A DNA stretch of 64,000 nt from CAWDNM01 sp964521195 (GTDB lineage Bacteria; Actinomycetota; Coriobacteriia; Anaerosomatales; JAAXUF01): contig CAZFRE010000001.1 in the NCBI GenBank assembly GCA_964521195.1, forward strand, positions 186,001 to 250,000, read 5' to 3'. Below are positions 50,518-59,595 of the stretch, piece after piece. The notes below the pieces were generated by a model. The model was given only the letters and a program-made list of their open reading frames with translations. It was not told the origin of the DNA and did no database searches. The stretch's first letter is position 1, and each line of letters begins with the position of its first letter. The position numbers were made by a program, and so were the translations under genes.

Positions 50518-51744
50518 ATGCGGTTCGGTGAGATCATCAAGAAGGCCTGGCACATCACCTGGCACTACAAGTGGCTGTGGGTGCTCGGTATGTTCGCTGG
50601 CATCACCGGCGCTTCCGGCGGGGGCGGCGGGGGCGGCAACTCGTCTTCGTACGGGCGCTCGTTCGGCTCAGGGAGCGGCACGGGCACCGGTGCCGCCGAT
50701 GTGCCCGACTTCAGCGCTTTCGCCGACCAGCTGCAACAGTGGCTGCCGTTCATCCTCATCGCGCTGGTCTTGCTGGTCCTCGTGGGCATCGCGTTCGCCG
50801 TGCTCGCCATAGGTGCCCGCGGAGGACTTGTGTGGGCCGTCGATGAGATCGAGTCGGGACGGCGTCCACGGCTTGGGGAAGCGTGGAACGCAGGGTTCTC
50901 ACGGTTCTGGAGCATCTTCGGCCTCGGGCTGCTGCTTCAGCTCCCGATCGTGCTCGCAGGCCTGACACTGGCCGCGGTGATCATGGTTCCCATCTTCGGC
51001 CCGCTGCTCCGCGGCGGCGAACCCGACCCGGCGACGGTGCTCGCACCGATGTGCGGTGTGCTCGCGATCGGCGTACCGCTACTGTTGGTGGCAAGCCTGA
51101 TTCTCGGCGTCATGTACATCACGGGCGTGCGCTTCATCATGCTCTTCGGCATGGGCGCGACACATGCCGCGGGCGAGTCGTGGCGAGCGCTGCGTGCCCG
51201 GCTCGGCGACCATGCGCTCATGTACGTCATCTCGCTCGGGCTGAGCATCGCGGCCAGCCTTGCGTTCGCGATCCCGGTGGTCATGGTCTCGCTGGCGACC
51301 ATCGTGCCCGCGGTGGTGGGCGCGACCTCGCGCAGCTGGGGCGTCGTGATCGCCATGATCTCGGTGTTCATGGTGCTCATCGTCGCGTTGGGCTTCGCGT
51401 ATTCGGCGGTATGGGGCACGTTCACGTCGGCGATGTGGACCGTCTTCTTCCGACGGCTCACCGGCCGAGAGGTGCTCGCCCCGATTCCGCAGCCGGGTTT
51501 CCCGGCGCCGGCCCCGGCGCAGCCGTACCCGCAGCCGTCGGCCGCGCCGCCGCCCCAACCGGCCGTGCAGCAGCCGACGGTGCAACCGACAGCGCCGCCG
51601 CAATGGCAGCCTCAGCCGCCCGCACAACCGCCCATCGCTCCGGAGCCGCCGGTGGCACCGCCGATGTACGTCCCGCCCGCAGCGCCGGAGGGCCCGCCAC
51701 CTGCGCAGCCTGCACCGCCCGCGCAGGATGGCCCCGATGCCTGA
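50518..51744 (+). CDS. Polytopic membrane protein with Pro-rich C-terminus (second of pair)
   Basis: 408 residues from ATG 50518, with GAGAGG upstream. The N-terminal helix is followed by a Gly/Ser-rich loop (residues about 33-60, a run of seven Gly), then four to five helices with GLVWAVDEIESGRRP and an AAGESWRALRARLGDHAL segment. The last 90 residues are Pro/Gln/Ala-rich and probably extracytoplasmic or disordered. The function is unknown. Its 3' end overlaps the rsmI start. Confidence 0.55.
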   Translation: MRFGEIIKKAWHITWHYKWLWVLGMFAGITGASGGGGGGGNSSSYGRSFGSGSGTGTGAADVPDFSAFADQLQQWLPFILIALVLLVLVGIAFAVLAIGARGGLVWAVDEIESGRRPRLGEAWNAGFSRFWSIFGLGLLLQLPIVLAGLTLAAVIMVPIFGPLLRGGEPDPATVLAPMCGVLAIGVPLLLVASLILGVMYITGVRFIMLFGMGATHAAGESWRALRARLGDHALMYVISLGLSIAASLAFAIPVVMVSLATIVPAVVGATSRSWGVVIAMISVFMVLIVALGFAYSAVWGTFTSAMWTVFFRRLTGREVLAPIPQPGFPAPAPAQPYPQPSAAPPPQPAVQQPTVQPTAPPQWQPQPPAQPPIAPEPPVAPPMYVPPAAPEGPPPAQPAPPAQDGPDA

Positions 51745-52579
51745 CCCGGGTCGTCTCGTCGTCTGCGCTACGCCGATCGGCAATCTGGGCGATGTGACGC
51801 TGCGGGTGCTCGACGCGCTGCGCGACGCCGATACCATCGCGGCGGAGGACACGCGCGTCACGCGCAAGCTTCTCGCTCGCTACGAGATCGCGACTCGGCT
51901 CGAGCGCTGCGACGAGCACACGGTGGAGCGCCAGGCACCCGCCCTCGTCGACCGCATGCGGTCCGGCGAGCGCATCGCGCTCGTCTCGGATGCCGGCACA
52001 CCCGGCGTCAGTGATCCCGGCGCGCGGCTTGTCGATGCGTGCCTCGCTGCCGGGGTGCCGGTCGAGGTGCTGCCCGGCGCGAGCGCGATCCTTGCGGCCC
52101 TCGTTGGCAGCGGACTGCCCACGCACGCGTTCTACTTCGGCGGCTTCCTGCCCCGCAAGGCGGGAGAGCGGATGCGCGCACTGACGGCTGTGGCCGGGCT
52201 CGATGCGACGCTCGTGTTCTACGAGTCACCGCATCGCGCGGCGGCGACGCTCGCGGCGATCGCCGAGGCGCTGCCCGGGCGCCAGGCAGCGCTCGCGCGC
52301 GAACTCACCAAACTGCATGAGGAGATCATCCGCGGTCCGGTGGAACAGGTCGCCGCCGAGGTCGCGGGCCGAGAGGGCCTCAAGGGCGAGGTCGTCTTGC
52401 TGGTGGGCCCTCCGGTGAAGCAGTCACGCGAGGCGCCGGACGCAACAGCGGTGCTCGCCTGCGTCGAGGCTCATGTCGCCGAGGGCGCGAGCAGGAGCGA
52501 GGCGGTCAAACGCACCGCAAGAGAACTCGGCGTTCCCCGCAGCGAGGTGTACGGCATCGCTCACCGGCAACCCGAGTGA
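51737..52579 (+). CDS. rsmI: 16S rRNA (cytidine-1402-2'-O)-methyltransferase
   Basis: 280 residues from ATG 51737 (ATG 51728 is an in-frame alternative). VVCATPIGNLGDVTLRVLDAL at the N-terminus, AAEDTRVTRKLL, SDAGTPGVSDPG and LPGASAILAALVGSGLP are the tetrapyrrole-methylase-fold SAM motifs of RsmI. The C-terminus ends in a helical region after ELTKLHEEI. The enzyme 2'-O-methylates C1402 in the ribosomal P site. It opens the conserved rsmI-abrB-metG segment and overlaps the preceding membrane gene. Confidence 0.96.
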   Translation: MPDPGRLVVCATPIGNLGDVTLRVLDALRDADTIAAEDTRVTRKLLARYEIATRLERCDEHTVERQAPALVDRMRSGERIALVSDAGTPGVSDPGARLVDACLAAGVPVEVLPGASAILAALVGSGLPTHAFYFGGFLPRKAGERMRALTAVAGLDATLVFYESPHRAAATLAAIAEALPGRQAALARELTKLHEEIIRGPVEQVAAEVAGREGLKGEVVLLVGPPVKQSREAPDATAVLACVEAHVAEGASRSEAVKRTARELGVPRSEVYGIAHRQPE

Positions 52580-52642
52580 ATCGTCGCTTCTCGGCAGCTT
52601 GCGCGTGGGCGCAGCGGAACCGGCGCCAGAGGGCCGATCGAC

Positions 52643-52891
52643 CTACTTCTTCTTGATGGCCGACACGCAGTCGACGCAGACCGGCCGGTTCTTCACCTGA
52701 GTGATCTCGGCGTCGGTCGCGCCGCAGATGGCACACGAGTCCTTGTGCTTGGTCAGGATGATGCGCTCGCCTTCGACGAAGATCGCCATCGGGTCCTTGA
52801 CGTTGATTCCCAGGGTGCGGCGAAGCTCCATCGGGATGACGATCCTGCCAAGATCGTCGACGCGTCGGACGATTCCGGTGTCGTGCATCAT
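52643..52891 (-). CDS. AbrB/SpoVT-family regulator with C-terminal zinc-ribbon
   Basis: 82 residues from ATG 52891 with GAGAGAGG. The N-terminal GIVRRVDDLGRIVIPMELRR and LGI form the swapped-hairpin AbrB DNA-binding domain, as in B. subtilis AbrB. The C-terminal part has CAICGATDAEI and VCVDC, two CxxC pairs that may bind zinc, replacing the usual AbrB multimerisation domain. It is probably a transition-state-type regulator. Its position between rsmI and metG, on the opposite strand, matches Bacillus. Confidence 0.9.
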   Translation of the reverse strand: MMHDTGIVRRVDDLGRIVIPMELRRTLGINVKDPMAIFVEGERIILTKHKDSCAICGATDAEITQVKNRPVCVDCVSAIKKK

Positions 52892-53018
52892 GCGTGCCTC
52901 TCTCTCGGGCCCGTTGCCGAAGCGCCGGCATCGGAACGGTTAGAATGCTTGGAGAGCCCCCGCTAGACACGGCTTCCCAGTCTTCCAGCAGTTTCCCACG
53001 GTCATGGAGTTCCTACAC

Positions 53019-54584
53019 ATGGAAAACGGAAAATCATTCTACCTGACGACTCCGATCTACTACGTGAATTCGGTGCCGCATCTGGGCACCGCGTACACGA
53101 CCGTGGCCGCCGACACGCTCGCTCGTTACCGCCGGATGTGCGGCGATGACGTCTGGTTCCTGACCGGCCTCGACGAGCACGGGCAGAAGGTCGAGCAGGC
53201 CGCCACGGAGAACGGGGTCTCGCCCCAGGAGTGGGCGGATCGGATGGCCGCGAAGTTCCACGAGGCCTGGGCGATGCTCAACATCTCCAACGACGACTTC
53301 ATCCGCACCACCGAGCCTCGGCACGAGCGCGGCGTCCAGGCACTGCTGAAGACGCTGCACGAGCGTGGCGAGATCTACGCCGGCCATTACGAGGGCTGGT
53401 ACTGCGTGCCGTGCGAGACGTACTACACCGAGGAGCAGTTGCACGAGGACCACACCTGCCCCACGTGCAGCCGGAAGGTCGAGTTCGTCCGAGAAGACAA
53501 CTACTTCTTCAAGCTCTCGGCATATCAGGACCGGCTCCTCGAACTCTACGAGGCCAACCCGCACTTCATTCAGCCGGAGACGCGCCGCAACGAGGTGCTC
53601 TCGTTCGTCAGGGGCGGACTGCGCGACCTGTCCATCTCGCGCGCGAACGTGAAGTGGGGCATCCCGTTGCCGTTCGATGAGAGCCACACCATCTACGTCT
53701 GGTTCGACGCCCTCATCAACTACATCACCGCCATCGGCTACGGCTCCGACGAGCCCGGCGGAGCCGAGGAATTCGCGCGGCGCTGGCCGGCGCAGTTCCA
53801 CTTCGTCGGCAAGGACATCATCCGGTTCCACTGCGTGATCTGGCCGGCCATGCTGATGGCCGCCGGCCTGCCGGTGCCCGAGCGCGTCTTCGCTCACGGC
53901 TTCCTGCTCACCAAGGGCGAGAAGATGAGCAAGTCCAAGGGCAACGCGATGGCGCCCGCCGACCTCGTCGCCAAGTTCGGCGTGGACGCGTACCGCTACT
54001 ACTTCCTGCGCGAGGTGCAGTTCGGCACCGACGGCTCGATCTCGCTCGAGGCGATGGTGCAGCGCTACAACGGCGACCTCGCCAACGACTGGGGCAACCT
54101 GTGCTCTCGGCTGTTCAACATGGTCGGGAAGTACTGTGACGGTGCGGTGCCGCAGCCATCCGGCGAGCGTACCGGTGACGATGCGGAACTCATCGCGATC
54201 GCCGACGCGCTGCCGGCGGCGTTCGCTGCGCGCATGGAGGTGCTCGACTACGCCGGCGCCATCGAGACGGCGTGGGAGATCATCAAGCGCACCAACCGCT
54301 ACATCGAGGACGCTGCGCCCTGGAACCTCGCGAAGTCCGAGGAGACGGTCGGTCGCCTGCACACCGTGCTCTACAACGCGCTCGAGACGGTCCGCATCGC
54401 GGCCCTGTTCACTGCGCCGGTGATGCCCGCGACATCGGCCGAGGTCTGGTCGCGCCTCGGGCTCGGCGACCCGCTCACCGTCACCGACATCACCGCACAG
54501 GCCACCTGGGGCACGTTGCCGGTCGGGAATCCGGTGGTGAAGGGCGACGCGCTCTTCCAGCGCATCGTCGAAGACGCCGAGTAG
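53019..54584 (+). CDS. metG: Methionine-tRNA ligase
   Basis: 521 residues from ATG 53019 (GGAG nine bases upstream). The HIGH motif is PHLGTAYT, the KMSKS loop is GEKMSKSKGN, and CVPCETYY with CPTC forms the zinc knuckle. It charges tRNA-Met with methionine. It ends soon after the anticodon-binding domain without the C-terminal Trbp111-like tRNA-binding domain, as in many shorter MetRS. First gene of the long plus-strand housekeeping run. Confidence 0.97.
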   Translation: MENGKSFYLTTPIYYVNSVPHLGTAYTTVAADTLARYRRMCGDDVWFLTGLDEHGQKVEQAATENGVSPQEWADRMAAKFHEAWAMLNISNDDFIRTTEPRHERGVQALLKTLHERGEIYAGHYEGWYCVPCETYYTEEQLHEDHTCPTCSRKVEFVREDNYFFKLSAYQDRLLELYEANPHFIQPETRRNEVLSFVRGGLRDLSISRANVKWGIPLPFDESHTIYVWFDALINYITAIGYGSDEPGGAEEFARRWPAQFHFVGKDIIRFHCVIWPAMLMAAGLPVPERVFAHGFLLTKGEKMSKSKGNAMAPADLVAKFGVDAYRYYFLREVQFGTDGSISLEAMVQRYNGDLANDWGNLCSRLFNMVGKYCDGAVPQPSGERTGDDAELIAIADALPAAFAARMEVLDYAGAIETAWEIIKRTNRYIEDAAPWNLAKSEETVGRLHTVLYNALETVRIAALFTAPVMPATSAEVWSRLGLGDPLTVTDITAQATWGTLPVGNPVVKGDALFQRIVEDAE

Positions 54585-54595
54585 AACGGTCGGCC

Positions 54596-55492
54596 GTGGC
54601 CTTCCAGAACGCTGCATACGTCGCCGGTGCGCCGCTCTTCGCCGATGCAAAGGGCCGGCCCGTGGCGGCCCCTGACTTCGGCGGTGAGCCCGTGGCGGAT
54701 ACGCATGCGCACCTCGACATGCTCGAGGACCCGGTGTCGGCGCTCGCGCACGCGGCACAAGCCCGCATCGGCTTCATCGCGACGGTGGCCGATCCGAGCG
54801 AGGACGCCAGCCGGACGTACGCCGAGTTGGAGAACTGGCTGGCTTGTGCGAACGAGCTGCTGGCCGGAACCACACTCCCTCGCGTGCGCATCATCCTCGG
54901 CGTGCATCCTCACAATGCGAAGGACTTCTCGCCTGAGGTGGAATCCCTTCTGCATGAGCTGGTAGCCGACACGCGCACGTGCGCCATCGGCGAGATCGGC
55001 CTCGACTATCACTACGACTACTCGCCGCGCGATGTGCAGCGGGCGGCGTTTCGGCGGCAGCTCGAGATCGCGCACGAGATGGACTTGCCCGCGGTCGTGC
55101 ACCTGCGTGAGGCGCACGGCGACGGCGAGCGGATTCTGCGGGACGTCGGCCTGCCCGCTGCCGGCTGCATCCTTCACTGCTACAACCTCGGTACCGAACA
55201 CATGCAGCCGTTCCTTGAGATGGGCTGCTACGTGAGCTTCGCCGGCCCCGTCACGTTCAAGAAGTCAGACGATGTGCGTGCCGCTGCCGCGCTGGTGCCC
55301 GCCGACCGCATTCTCACCGAGACCGACTGCCCGTTCATGGCTCCGGAGCCGTTTCGCGGGCGCACCAACGAGCCGGCGTTCACCGCGTTCACCGCTGCGC
55401 GCATCGCCGAGGCGCGCAGCGAGGAGCGGACGGCCTTCGCGGCCGCGGCGTACGCGAACGCGCTGCGAGTTCTCGGCAGGGACCGATCGTGA
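54596..55492 (+). CDS. TatD-family metal-dependent hydrolase/DNase
   Basis: 298 residues from GTG 54596, 11 bases after metG. ADTHAHLDM (first metal ligands), GVHPHNAKDF, IGEIGLDYHYDYSP, HLREAHGD, LHCYNLG and TETDCPFMAPEPFRG are the TatD motifs. An N-terminal extension of about 35 residues precedes the barrel. Family members are 3'-5' exonucleases and D-aminoacyl-tRNA or quality-control enzymes. It overlaps the next gene by four bases (GTGA). Confidence 0.93.
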   Translation: MAFQNAAYVAGAPLFADAKGRPVAAPDFGGEPVADTHAHLDMLEDPVSALAHAAQARIGFIATVADPSEDASRTYAELENWLACANELLAGTTLPRVRIILGVHPHNAKDFSPEVESLLHELVADTRTCAIGEIGLDYHYDYSPRDVQRAAFRRQLEIAHEMDLPAVVHLREAHGDGERILRDVGLPAAGCILHCYNLGTEHMQPFLEMGCYVSFAGPVTFKKSDDVRAAAALVPADRILTETDCPFMAPEPFRGRTNEPAFTAFTAARIAEARSEERTAFAAAAYANALRVLGRDRS

Positions 55493-56079
55493 CCGGCCCC
55501 ACGGTGCTCTGCATCGCGGGGAGCCCGCGCCGGCACGGCAACAGCGACCAGCTGCTCGACGCGCTCGAGCGTGGCGTGGCCGCGGCAGGCGGCGAGGTGG
55601 TGCGCGTCGTGGCCGCCGATACAGGCGCGCATCCGTGCCGCGGATGCAACGCGTGTTCGCAGACGGGCGAGTGTGTCGTCCGGGACGGCATGGACGCCGT
55701 GTACGCCGCGCTCGACTCGGCCGACGCGATCGCGATCGCCACCCCGGTGTACTTCGCGACCGTGCCGGCCATCCTGAAGATCCTCTACGACCGGTGCCAG
55801 CCGTACTGGTCGCGCCGGTACGTGCTCGGCGAGCCGCCACCCGAGCGCAAGCGCCCGGGGGCGCTTCTCGTGGTGGGCGGGGGAGGGGACCCCTTCGGCA
55901 CGAGCTGTGCGGTCACCCCCAGCCGCAGCGTCACCAACGTGCTCGGGGTCTCGCTCGACGAGGTCTTCGAGTGCGTCGGGCCGGACGCGGCGTCGGATAT
56001 GGGGCACCGGCCCGAGTGCCTTGAGCGTGCCGAGGAGATCGGGCGCGCGCTCGTCGCAGCCGCCTCGCAGCGCGCCTGA
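55489..56079 (+). CDS. NADPH-dependent FMN reductase/iron-sulfur flavoprotein-like
   Basis: 196 residues from GTG 55489. CIAGSPRRHGNSDQLLDAL is the FMN phosphate-binding loop of the flavodoxin fold. CRGCNACSQTGECV, a Cys cluster at about residues 49-62, can carry an iron-sulfur centre. IATPVYFATVPAILK is the flavin-stacking segment. It probably acts as a cytosolic electron-transfer flavoprotein. It is translationally coupled to tatD and is an insertion relative to the Bacillus gene order. Confidence 0.88.
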   Translation: MTGPTVLCIAGSPRRHGNSDQLLDALERGVAAAGGEVVRVVAADTGAHPCRGCNACSQTGECVVRDGMDAVYAALDSADAIAIATPVYFATVPAILKILYDRCQPYWSRRYVLGEPPPERKRPGALLVVGGGGDPFGTSCAVTPSRSVTNVLGVSLDEVFECVGPDAASDMGHRPECLERAEEIGRALVAAASQRA

Positions 56080-56307
56080 ACCATCCTCACAAACCCGTCA
56101 CCGTATTGACACATTCGGGTCGTTGTGGGTTCGTCCGGCGGCCGATTTCCAGCGGACGCCCGGCCGCGTTGCCTTCGCGCGCGGGGCGCTCCTCGAGCTC
56201 CATTCGTGGCGACCTGCGCGTTTGCGCGGGGTTGTGTGTAGGGGTAGCATCGGCACTCCCGCTCCGTTACGGAACGGTTGAAATGTCCCCGAGTCAGAGA
56301 GGTCTGA
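56080..56307 (+). other. Leader region of the YabE-like gene
   Basis: 228 non-coding bases. TTGACA at 56106 has no matching -10. A weak candidate is TTGCGC, 17-base spacer, then TAGCAT just before 56250. Hairpins are possible (GCGCGTTTGCGC), but no ydaO-type or other riboswitch core was recognised. Confidence 0.3.
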
Positions 56308-57357
56308 ATGAGGTCAAAGCCGGTTCGCTCGGCGAGATCCGTAAAGACCCAGCACCTAGTCGTAGCCGTTATTCCTCTACTAATCGTCACATTCGCCATC
56401 ACGGGATTCGTGTGGGCACAGAAGCAGGTCACGATCGTCGTCGACGGTCGGTCTCTGCATACGAAGACGCAGGCCGCGGACGTGGCCGGACTGCTTCGGC
56501 AGGCCGACGTCCAGCTGGCCGCAGGTGACTTGGTCACTCCCGCAGCGGATAGCCCCGTTTCCGATGGCATGACCGTCGTCGTACGCCACGCCACTCCCGT
56601 CACGCTCAACCTCGGTGGCCGCCGTGTCTCGCTGTGCGTCGTCGGCAACTCGGTCGCCGACGCGCTCATCGCGGCAGGTATCGATCCGGACTCCAATCCC
56701 GCGATCACCCCTGCGCTCTCAACGAAGCTCAAGCGCAACATGACCATCAGCGCGCCTCGGGTCTTCAAGCGCGTGAGTCGCGAGCAGGTGTCTGTGCCCT
56801 ACGGCCGCCGCACCCGCCGCGACTCGTCTCTGCCCGCCGGCGTGCGTCGTGTGGTCAAGAAGGGGCGCGCCGGGACGAAGGTTCGGATCTACACCTCGTT
56901 CGTCGCGAGCGGGGTCGAGGGACCGCGTGCCCTCGCCGCCGAGCAGACCGTTGCCGCCCCGGTCGATGAGGTCGTCGCCGTGGGCACCGCGTCGCGCGCG
57001 ACGGGCAACCGCGCCATCGTGGCGAGTGCACGTGCGATCGCGCGTGTGAGCACGAAGGCCGCTCCCAAGCCCGGTGTCGGTCGCAAGATGCGCGTGCTCG
57101 CGACCGCCTACTCGCCCGGCGAGGGCGGGGCCGACCATCGCTGCGCCACCGGAGCGCTTGCCACGCGCGGCGTGATCGCGGTCGACCCGCGCGTCATCCC
57201 GCTCGGCACGCACGTCTACGTGCCTGGGTACGGGTATGCGGTGGCCGCCGACACCGGCGGGATGATCAAGGGCCGCCACATCGACCTGTGCTACGACGCG
57301 TTCGCCGAGATGAACCGGTGGGGTAAGCGCACCGTGACGATCACGATCCTCGACTGA
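56308..57357 (+). CDS. YabE/RpfB-like wall protein: DUF348 repeats, G5 and 3D domain
   Basis: 349 residues. An N-terminal membrane anchor or signal (about 17-38) is followed by two DUF348 ubiquitin-like repeats (VTIVVDGRSLHTKTQAADV around 41-80, VTLNLGGRRVSL from about 97), a G5-like segment (about 150-235) and a C-terminal 3D domain (about 265-349). The three aspartates of the 3D domain lie in AVDPRVIPLG, AADTGG and HIDLCYD, as in MltA/Stp-like lytic enzymes. It is probably a secreted peptidoglycan hydrolase involved in growth or resuscitation. Gene order (tatD, yabE, rsmA) matches Firmicutes, but rnmV is missing. Confidence 0.92.
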   Translation: MRSKPVRSARSVKTQHLVVAVIPLLIVTFAITGFVWAQKQVTIVVDGRSLHTKTQAADVAGLLRQADVQLAAGDLVTPAADSPVSDGMTVVVRHATPVTLNLGGRRVSLCVVGNSVADALIAAGIDPDSNPAITPALSTKLKRNMTISAPRVFKRVSREQVSVPYGRRTRRDSSLPAGVRRVVKKGRAGTKVRIYTSFVASGVEGPRALAAEQTVAAPVDEVVAVGTASRATGNRAIVASARAIARVSTKAAPKPGVGRKMRVLATAYSPGEGGADHRCATGALATRGVIAVDPRVIPLGTHVYVPGYGYAVAADTGGMIKGRHIDLCYDAFAEMNRWGKRTVTITILD

Positions 57358-57359
57358 CG

Positions 57360-58229
57360 GTGGTCAACTCACCGCTCGCCACCCCATCGGCGACGCTCGC
57401 CGTTCTCAAGCGGCATGGTCTGGCGACCAAGAAGGCGCTCGGCCAGCACTTCCTGGTCGACGACAACGTCGTGGGCCGCATCATTGAACTCGCGGAGCTG
57501 AGCGGCGACGAGACGGTGCTGGAGATCGGCCCGGGGATCGGTACCCTCTCGGTCGCGCTGTGCGCGCATGCCGGCGCCGTCGTGGCAGTGGAGCGCGACA
57601 CGGACCTGCTGCCCGTCCTCGCCGAGACGACAGAGCACTGCGATCGGTTCGCGGTCGTGCGCGCTGACGCGGTCGCAGTCTCGCCGAGCACGCTCGCCGA
57701 GCCGTTCGGTGCGCCGACGGCGCTCGTGGCCAACCTGCCCTACGCAGTCGCAGCGACGGTGGTCCTGCGGCTCTTCGAGGAGGTCCCGACGCTCTCGAGC
57801 GCAACCGTCATGGTGCAGTCCGAGGTAGCCGACCGCATGGCGGCCGAACCCGGAAGCAAGGCGTACGGCGCCTATACCGTGAAGCTGCGGCTATACGCAG
57901 GACCCGCCGGCCGGTTCTCGGTCTCCCGTACGTGCTTCCTGCCGCCGCCCCGCGTGGACTCCGCCGTGCTCAGGCTGGAGCGGTGCGACCCGGTGGGCGA
58001 CCCCGACCTGATCCGTGATGCGGCACGCACCGCCGAGGCGGCCTTCGCCCAGCGCCGCAAGACCATCCGCAACTCACTGCGTGCGACGCTCGCGGCCGAT
58101 GCCGCGGCGATCGATCGCGCACTTGAGTCGGCGTCGATCGACGGTAGCGTCCGGGCCGAGACACTCGGTTCGGAGCGCTTTCTCGACCTTGCGCGCGCCC
58201 TGCGCGACGGCGGTGTGGCCCTGGCCTGA
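57360..58229 (+). CDS. rsmA: 16S rRNA dimethyladenosine transferase
   Basis: 289 residues from GTG 57360, three bases after the yabE-like stop. KALGQHFLVDDNVV, the SAM motif LEIGPGIGTLSVAL, VERD, and the catalytic NLPYAVA identify RsmA/KsgA, which dimethylates A1518/A1519 of 16S rRNA. PPRVDSAVLRL follows as usual. Cytosolic; part of the conserved run. Confidence 0.96.
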   Translation: MVNSPLATPSATLAVLKRHGLATKKALGQHFLVDDNVVGRIIELAELSGDETVLEIGPGIGTLSVALCAHAGAVVAVERDTDLLPVLAETTEHCDRFAVVRADAVAVSPSTLAEPFGAPTALVANLPYAVAATVVLRLFEEVPTLSSATVMVQSEVADRMAAEPGSKAYGAYTVKLRLYAGPAGRFSVSRTCFLPPPRVDSAVLRLERCDPVGDPDLIRDAARTAEAAFAQRRKTIRNSLRATLAADAAAIDRALESASIDGSVRAETLGSERFLDLARALRDGGVALA

Positions 58230-58267
58230 GCGGCCGTGCCTCGACCATGCGCGGTGCTTGAATCTGA

Positions 58268-58320
58268 CTGACCGGTCAGGCTCGTTCGTACTGGCAATTT
58301 CGCACTCCATCGGCTATACT
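58268..58320 (+). promoter_or_regulatory. veg promoter region with palindrome
   Basis: The perfect 12-base palindrome CTGACCGGTCAG (58268-58279) lies upstream of a strong -10, TATACT (58315-58320), with a weak -35 (TGGCAA, 17-base spacer). The -10 is 29 bases before the veg start codon. Confidence 0.5.
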
Positions 58321-58349
58321 GCCTCGACGAACAGAGGGAGGCTTCCTGT

Positions 58350-58631
58350 ATGGATCTAGTCCGTCAGGCCGAGGTCGTCGGCCGTATTCGTACTGACCTT
58401 GAAAACATGACCGGCAGCCGCATTCGCGTGAGAGCGAATATGGGCCGCTCGAAGATCGTAGAGCGAGAGGGCGTCCTCATGCAGACGCACCCGGCGCTCT
58501 TCGTCGTGGAGGTCATGGAGAAGCGAGATCGCACGGCACGCGCGTCGTATCAGTACGTCGACGTGCTCACGGGGACCGTCGAGCTCACGCACGTCGAGAG
58601 CGGCGAGAACCTCCTGCCCTGGCTGAACTAG
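58350..58631 (+). CDS. veg: Veg protein
   Basis: 93 residues from ATG 58350, with GAGGGAGG upstream. MTGSRIRVRANMGRSKIVER, EGVLMQTHPALFVVEV and TGTVELTHV match the Veg family; B. subtilis Veg is strongly transcribed and stimulates biofilm formation. The small SH3-like protein is cytosolic. It has its own promoter (TATACT at 58315) and terminator (58657-58684), so it forms a monocistronic unit inside the run. Confidence 0.92.
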   Translation: MDLVRQAEVVGRIRTDLENMTGSRIRVRANMGRSKIVEREGVLMQTHPALFVVEVMEKRDRTARASYQYVDVLTGTVELTHVESGENLLPWLN

Positions 58632-58656
58632 CCGAGGCGACTGAGCGAGAACAGTG

Positions 58657-58684
58657 AAGCGCGGGGCTTTGGCCCCGCGCTTTT
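58657..58684 (+). terminator. Intrinsic terminator after veg
   Basis: AAGCGCGGGGC (58657-58667), loop TTTG, then GCCCCGCGCTT and a T run (TTTT). Confidence 0.85.
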
Positions 58685-58707
58685 CCATGTGAGAGGGGAG
58701 GCACGGC

Positions 58708-59595
58708 GTGGAGGGTCTGATCATCACCTCGCCCGCGAAAGTGAACCTGTTCCTCGGGATCGGGGGAGTCCGTCCTGACGGCCACCACGACGTCGACTCC
58801 ATCTTCCAGACGCTCGAACTGCACGACACCGTGCGACTCGATCCATCCGACGAGCTGACCCTCACGTGCAGCGAGGATCTCGGGATCGCGCCCGAGCACA
58901 ATCTCGCGTTTCGCGCCGCCCGTGCGTTCTCGGCCGCCTACGACGTGGACGTGCTCGTGGATATCGCGATCGAGAAGCGGATTCCCGCCGGGGCGGGGCT
59001 GGCCGGCGGCTCGTCGAACGCCGCTGCCGTACTCGCCGGGCTCGCACACTGGGCGAGCTTCCCGCTCGACGACCACCGGCTCCAGGCGGTCGCGCGCTCC
59101 CTCGGCGCCGACGTGCCCTTCTTCTTGTACGGCGGTGCGGCGCTCATGCGCGGACGTGGTGACGAGCTGGTCGAGCGCCTGTCGTTCCTTCCGGCCGACA
59201 TCGCGATCGTCAAGCCACCCGTCCCCGTGTCGACCGCTGCGGCCTATCGCGCCTTCGATGACGACCCGCAGCCGATCGGCGACGGGAACCGTGTCGTCTC
59301 GGCCTTGCACGCGGGCGACCTGCAGGGTCTGGGTGCATCGCTCTCGAACAACATGACTGAGGCTTCGGTATCGCTGGTGCCTCAGGTGGGCGAGGTACTG
59401 CGGCGCATGGCCGCGGAAGCCGGCGTGACCGGTGCACTTGTGGCGGGTAGCGGCTCGGCGGTGTTCGCAGTGTGTGAGAGTGCGCAGGTCGCCGAGCGGA
59501 TCGCGGCTGACGCCGCCCGCGACGGGCTCTGGTCGACCGCGACGACGACGCGTCGCACGGGAGTGCGCGTGACGAACGAAGAGAGGGCATCGTGA
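58708..59595 (+). CDS. ispE: 4-diphosphocytidyl-2-C-methyl-D-erythritol kinase
   Basis: 295 residues from GTG 58708 behind GAGAGGGGAGG. SPAKVNLFLGIGGVRPDGHH is the N-terminal GHMP signature, IPAGAGLAGGSSNAAAVL the ATP loop and GALVAGSGSAVFAV the C-terminal motif. It phosphorylates CDP-methylerythritol in the MEP isoprenoid pathway. It overlaps the next gene by four bases. Confidence 0.96.
   Translation: MEGLIITSPAKVNLFLGIGGVRPDGHHDVDSIFQTLELHDTVRLDPSDELTLTCSEDLGIAPEHNLAFRAARAFSAAYDVDVLVDIAIEKRIPAGAGLAGGSSNAAAVLAGLAHWASFPLDDHRLQAVARSLGADVPFFLYGGAALMRGRGDELVERLSFLPADIAIVKPPVPVSTAAAYRAFDDDPQPIGDGNRVVSALHAGDLQGLGASLSNNMTEASVSLVPQVGEVLRRMAAEAGVTGALVAGSGSAVFAVCESAQVAERIAADAARDGLWSTATTTRRTGVRVTNEERAS

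Noticed and set aside
53034..54758. 574-codon minus-strand frame over metG
   Set aside because: Antisense to an unmistakable methionyl-tRNA synthetase.
56080..56307. Possible ydaO-type (c-di-AMP) riboswitch before the YabE/RpfB-like gene
   Set aside because: Actinobacterial rpf genes often carry one, but the conserved core elements could not be identified here; needs a covariance search.
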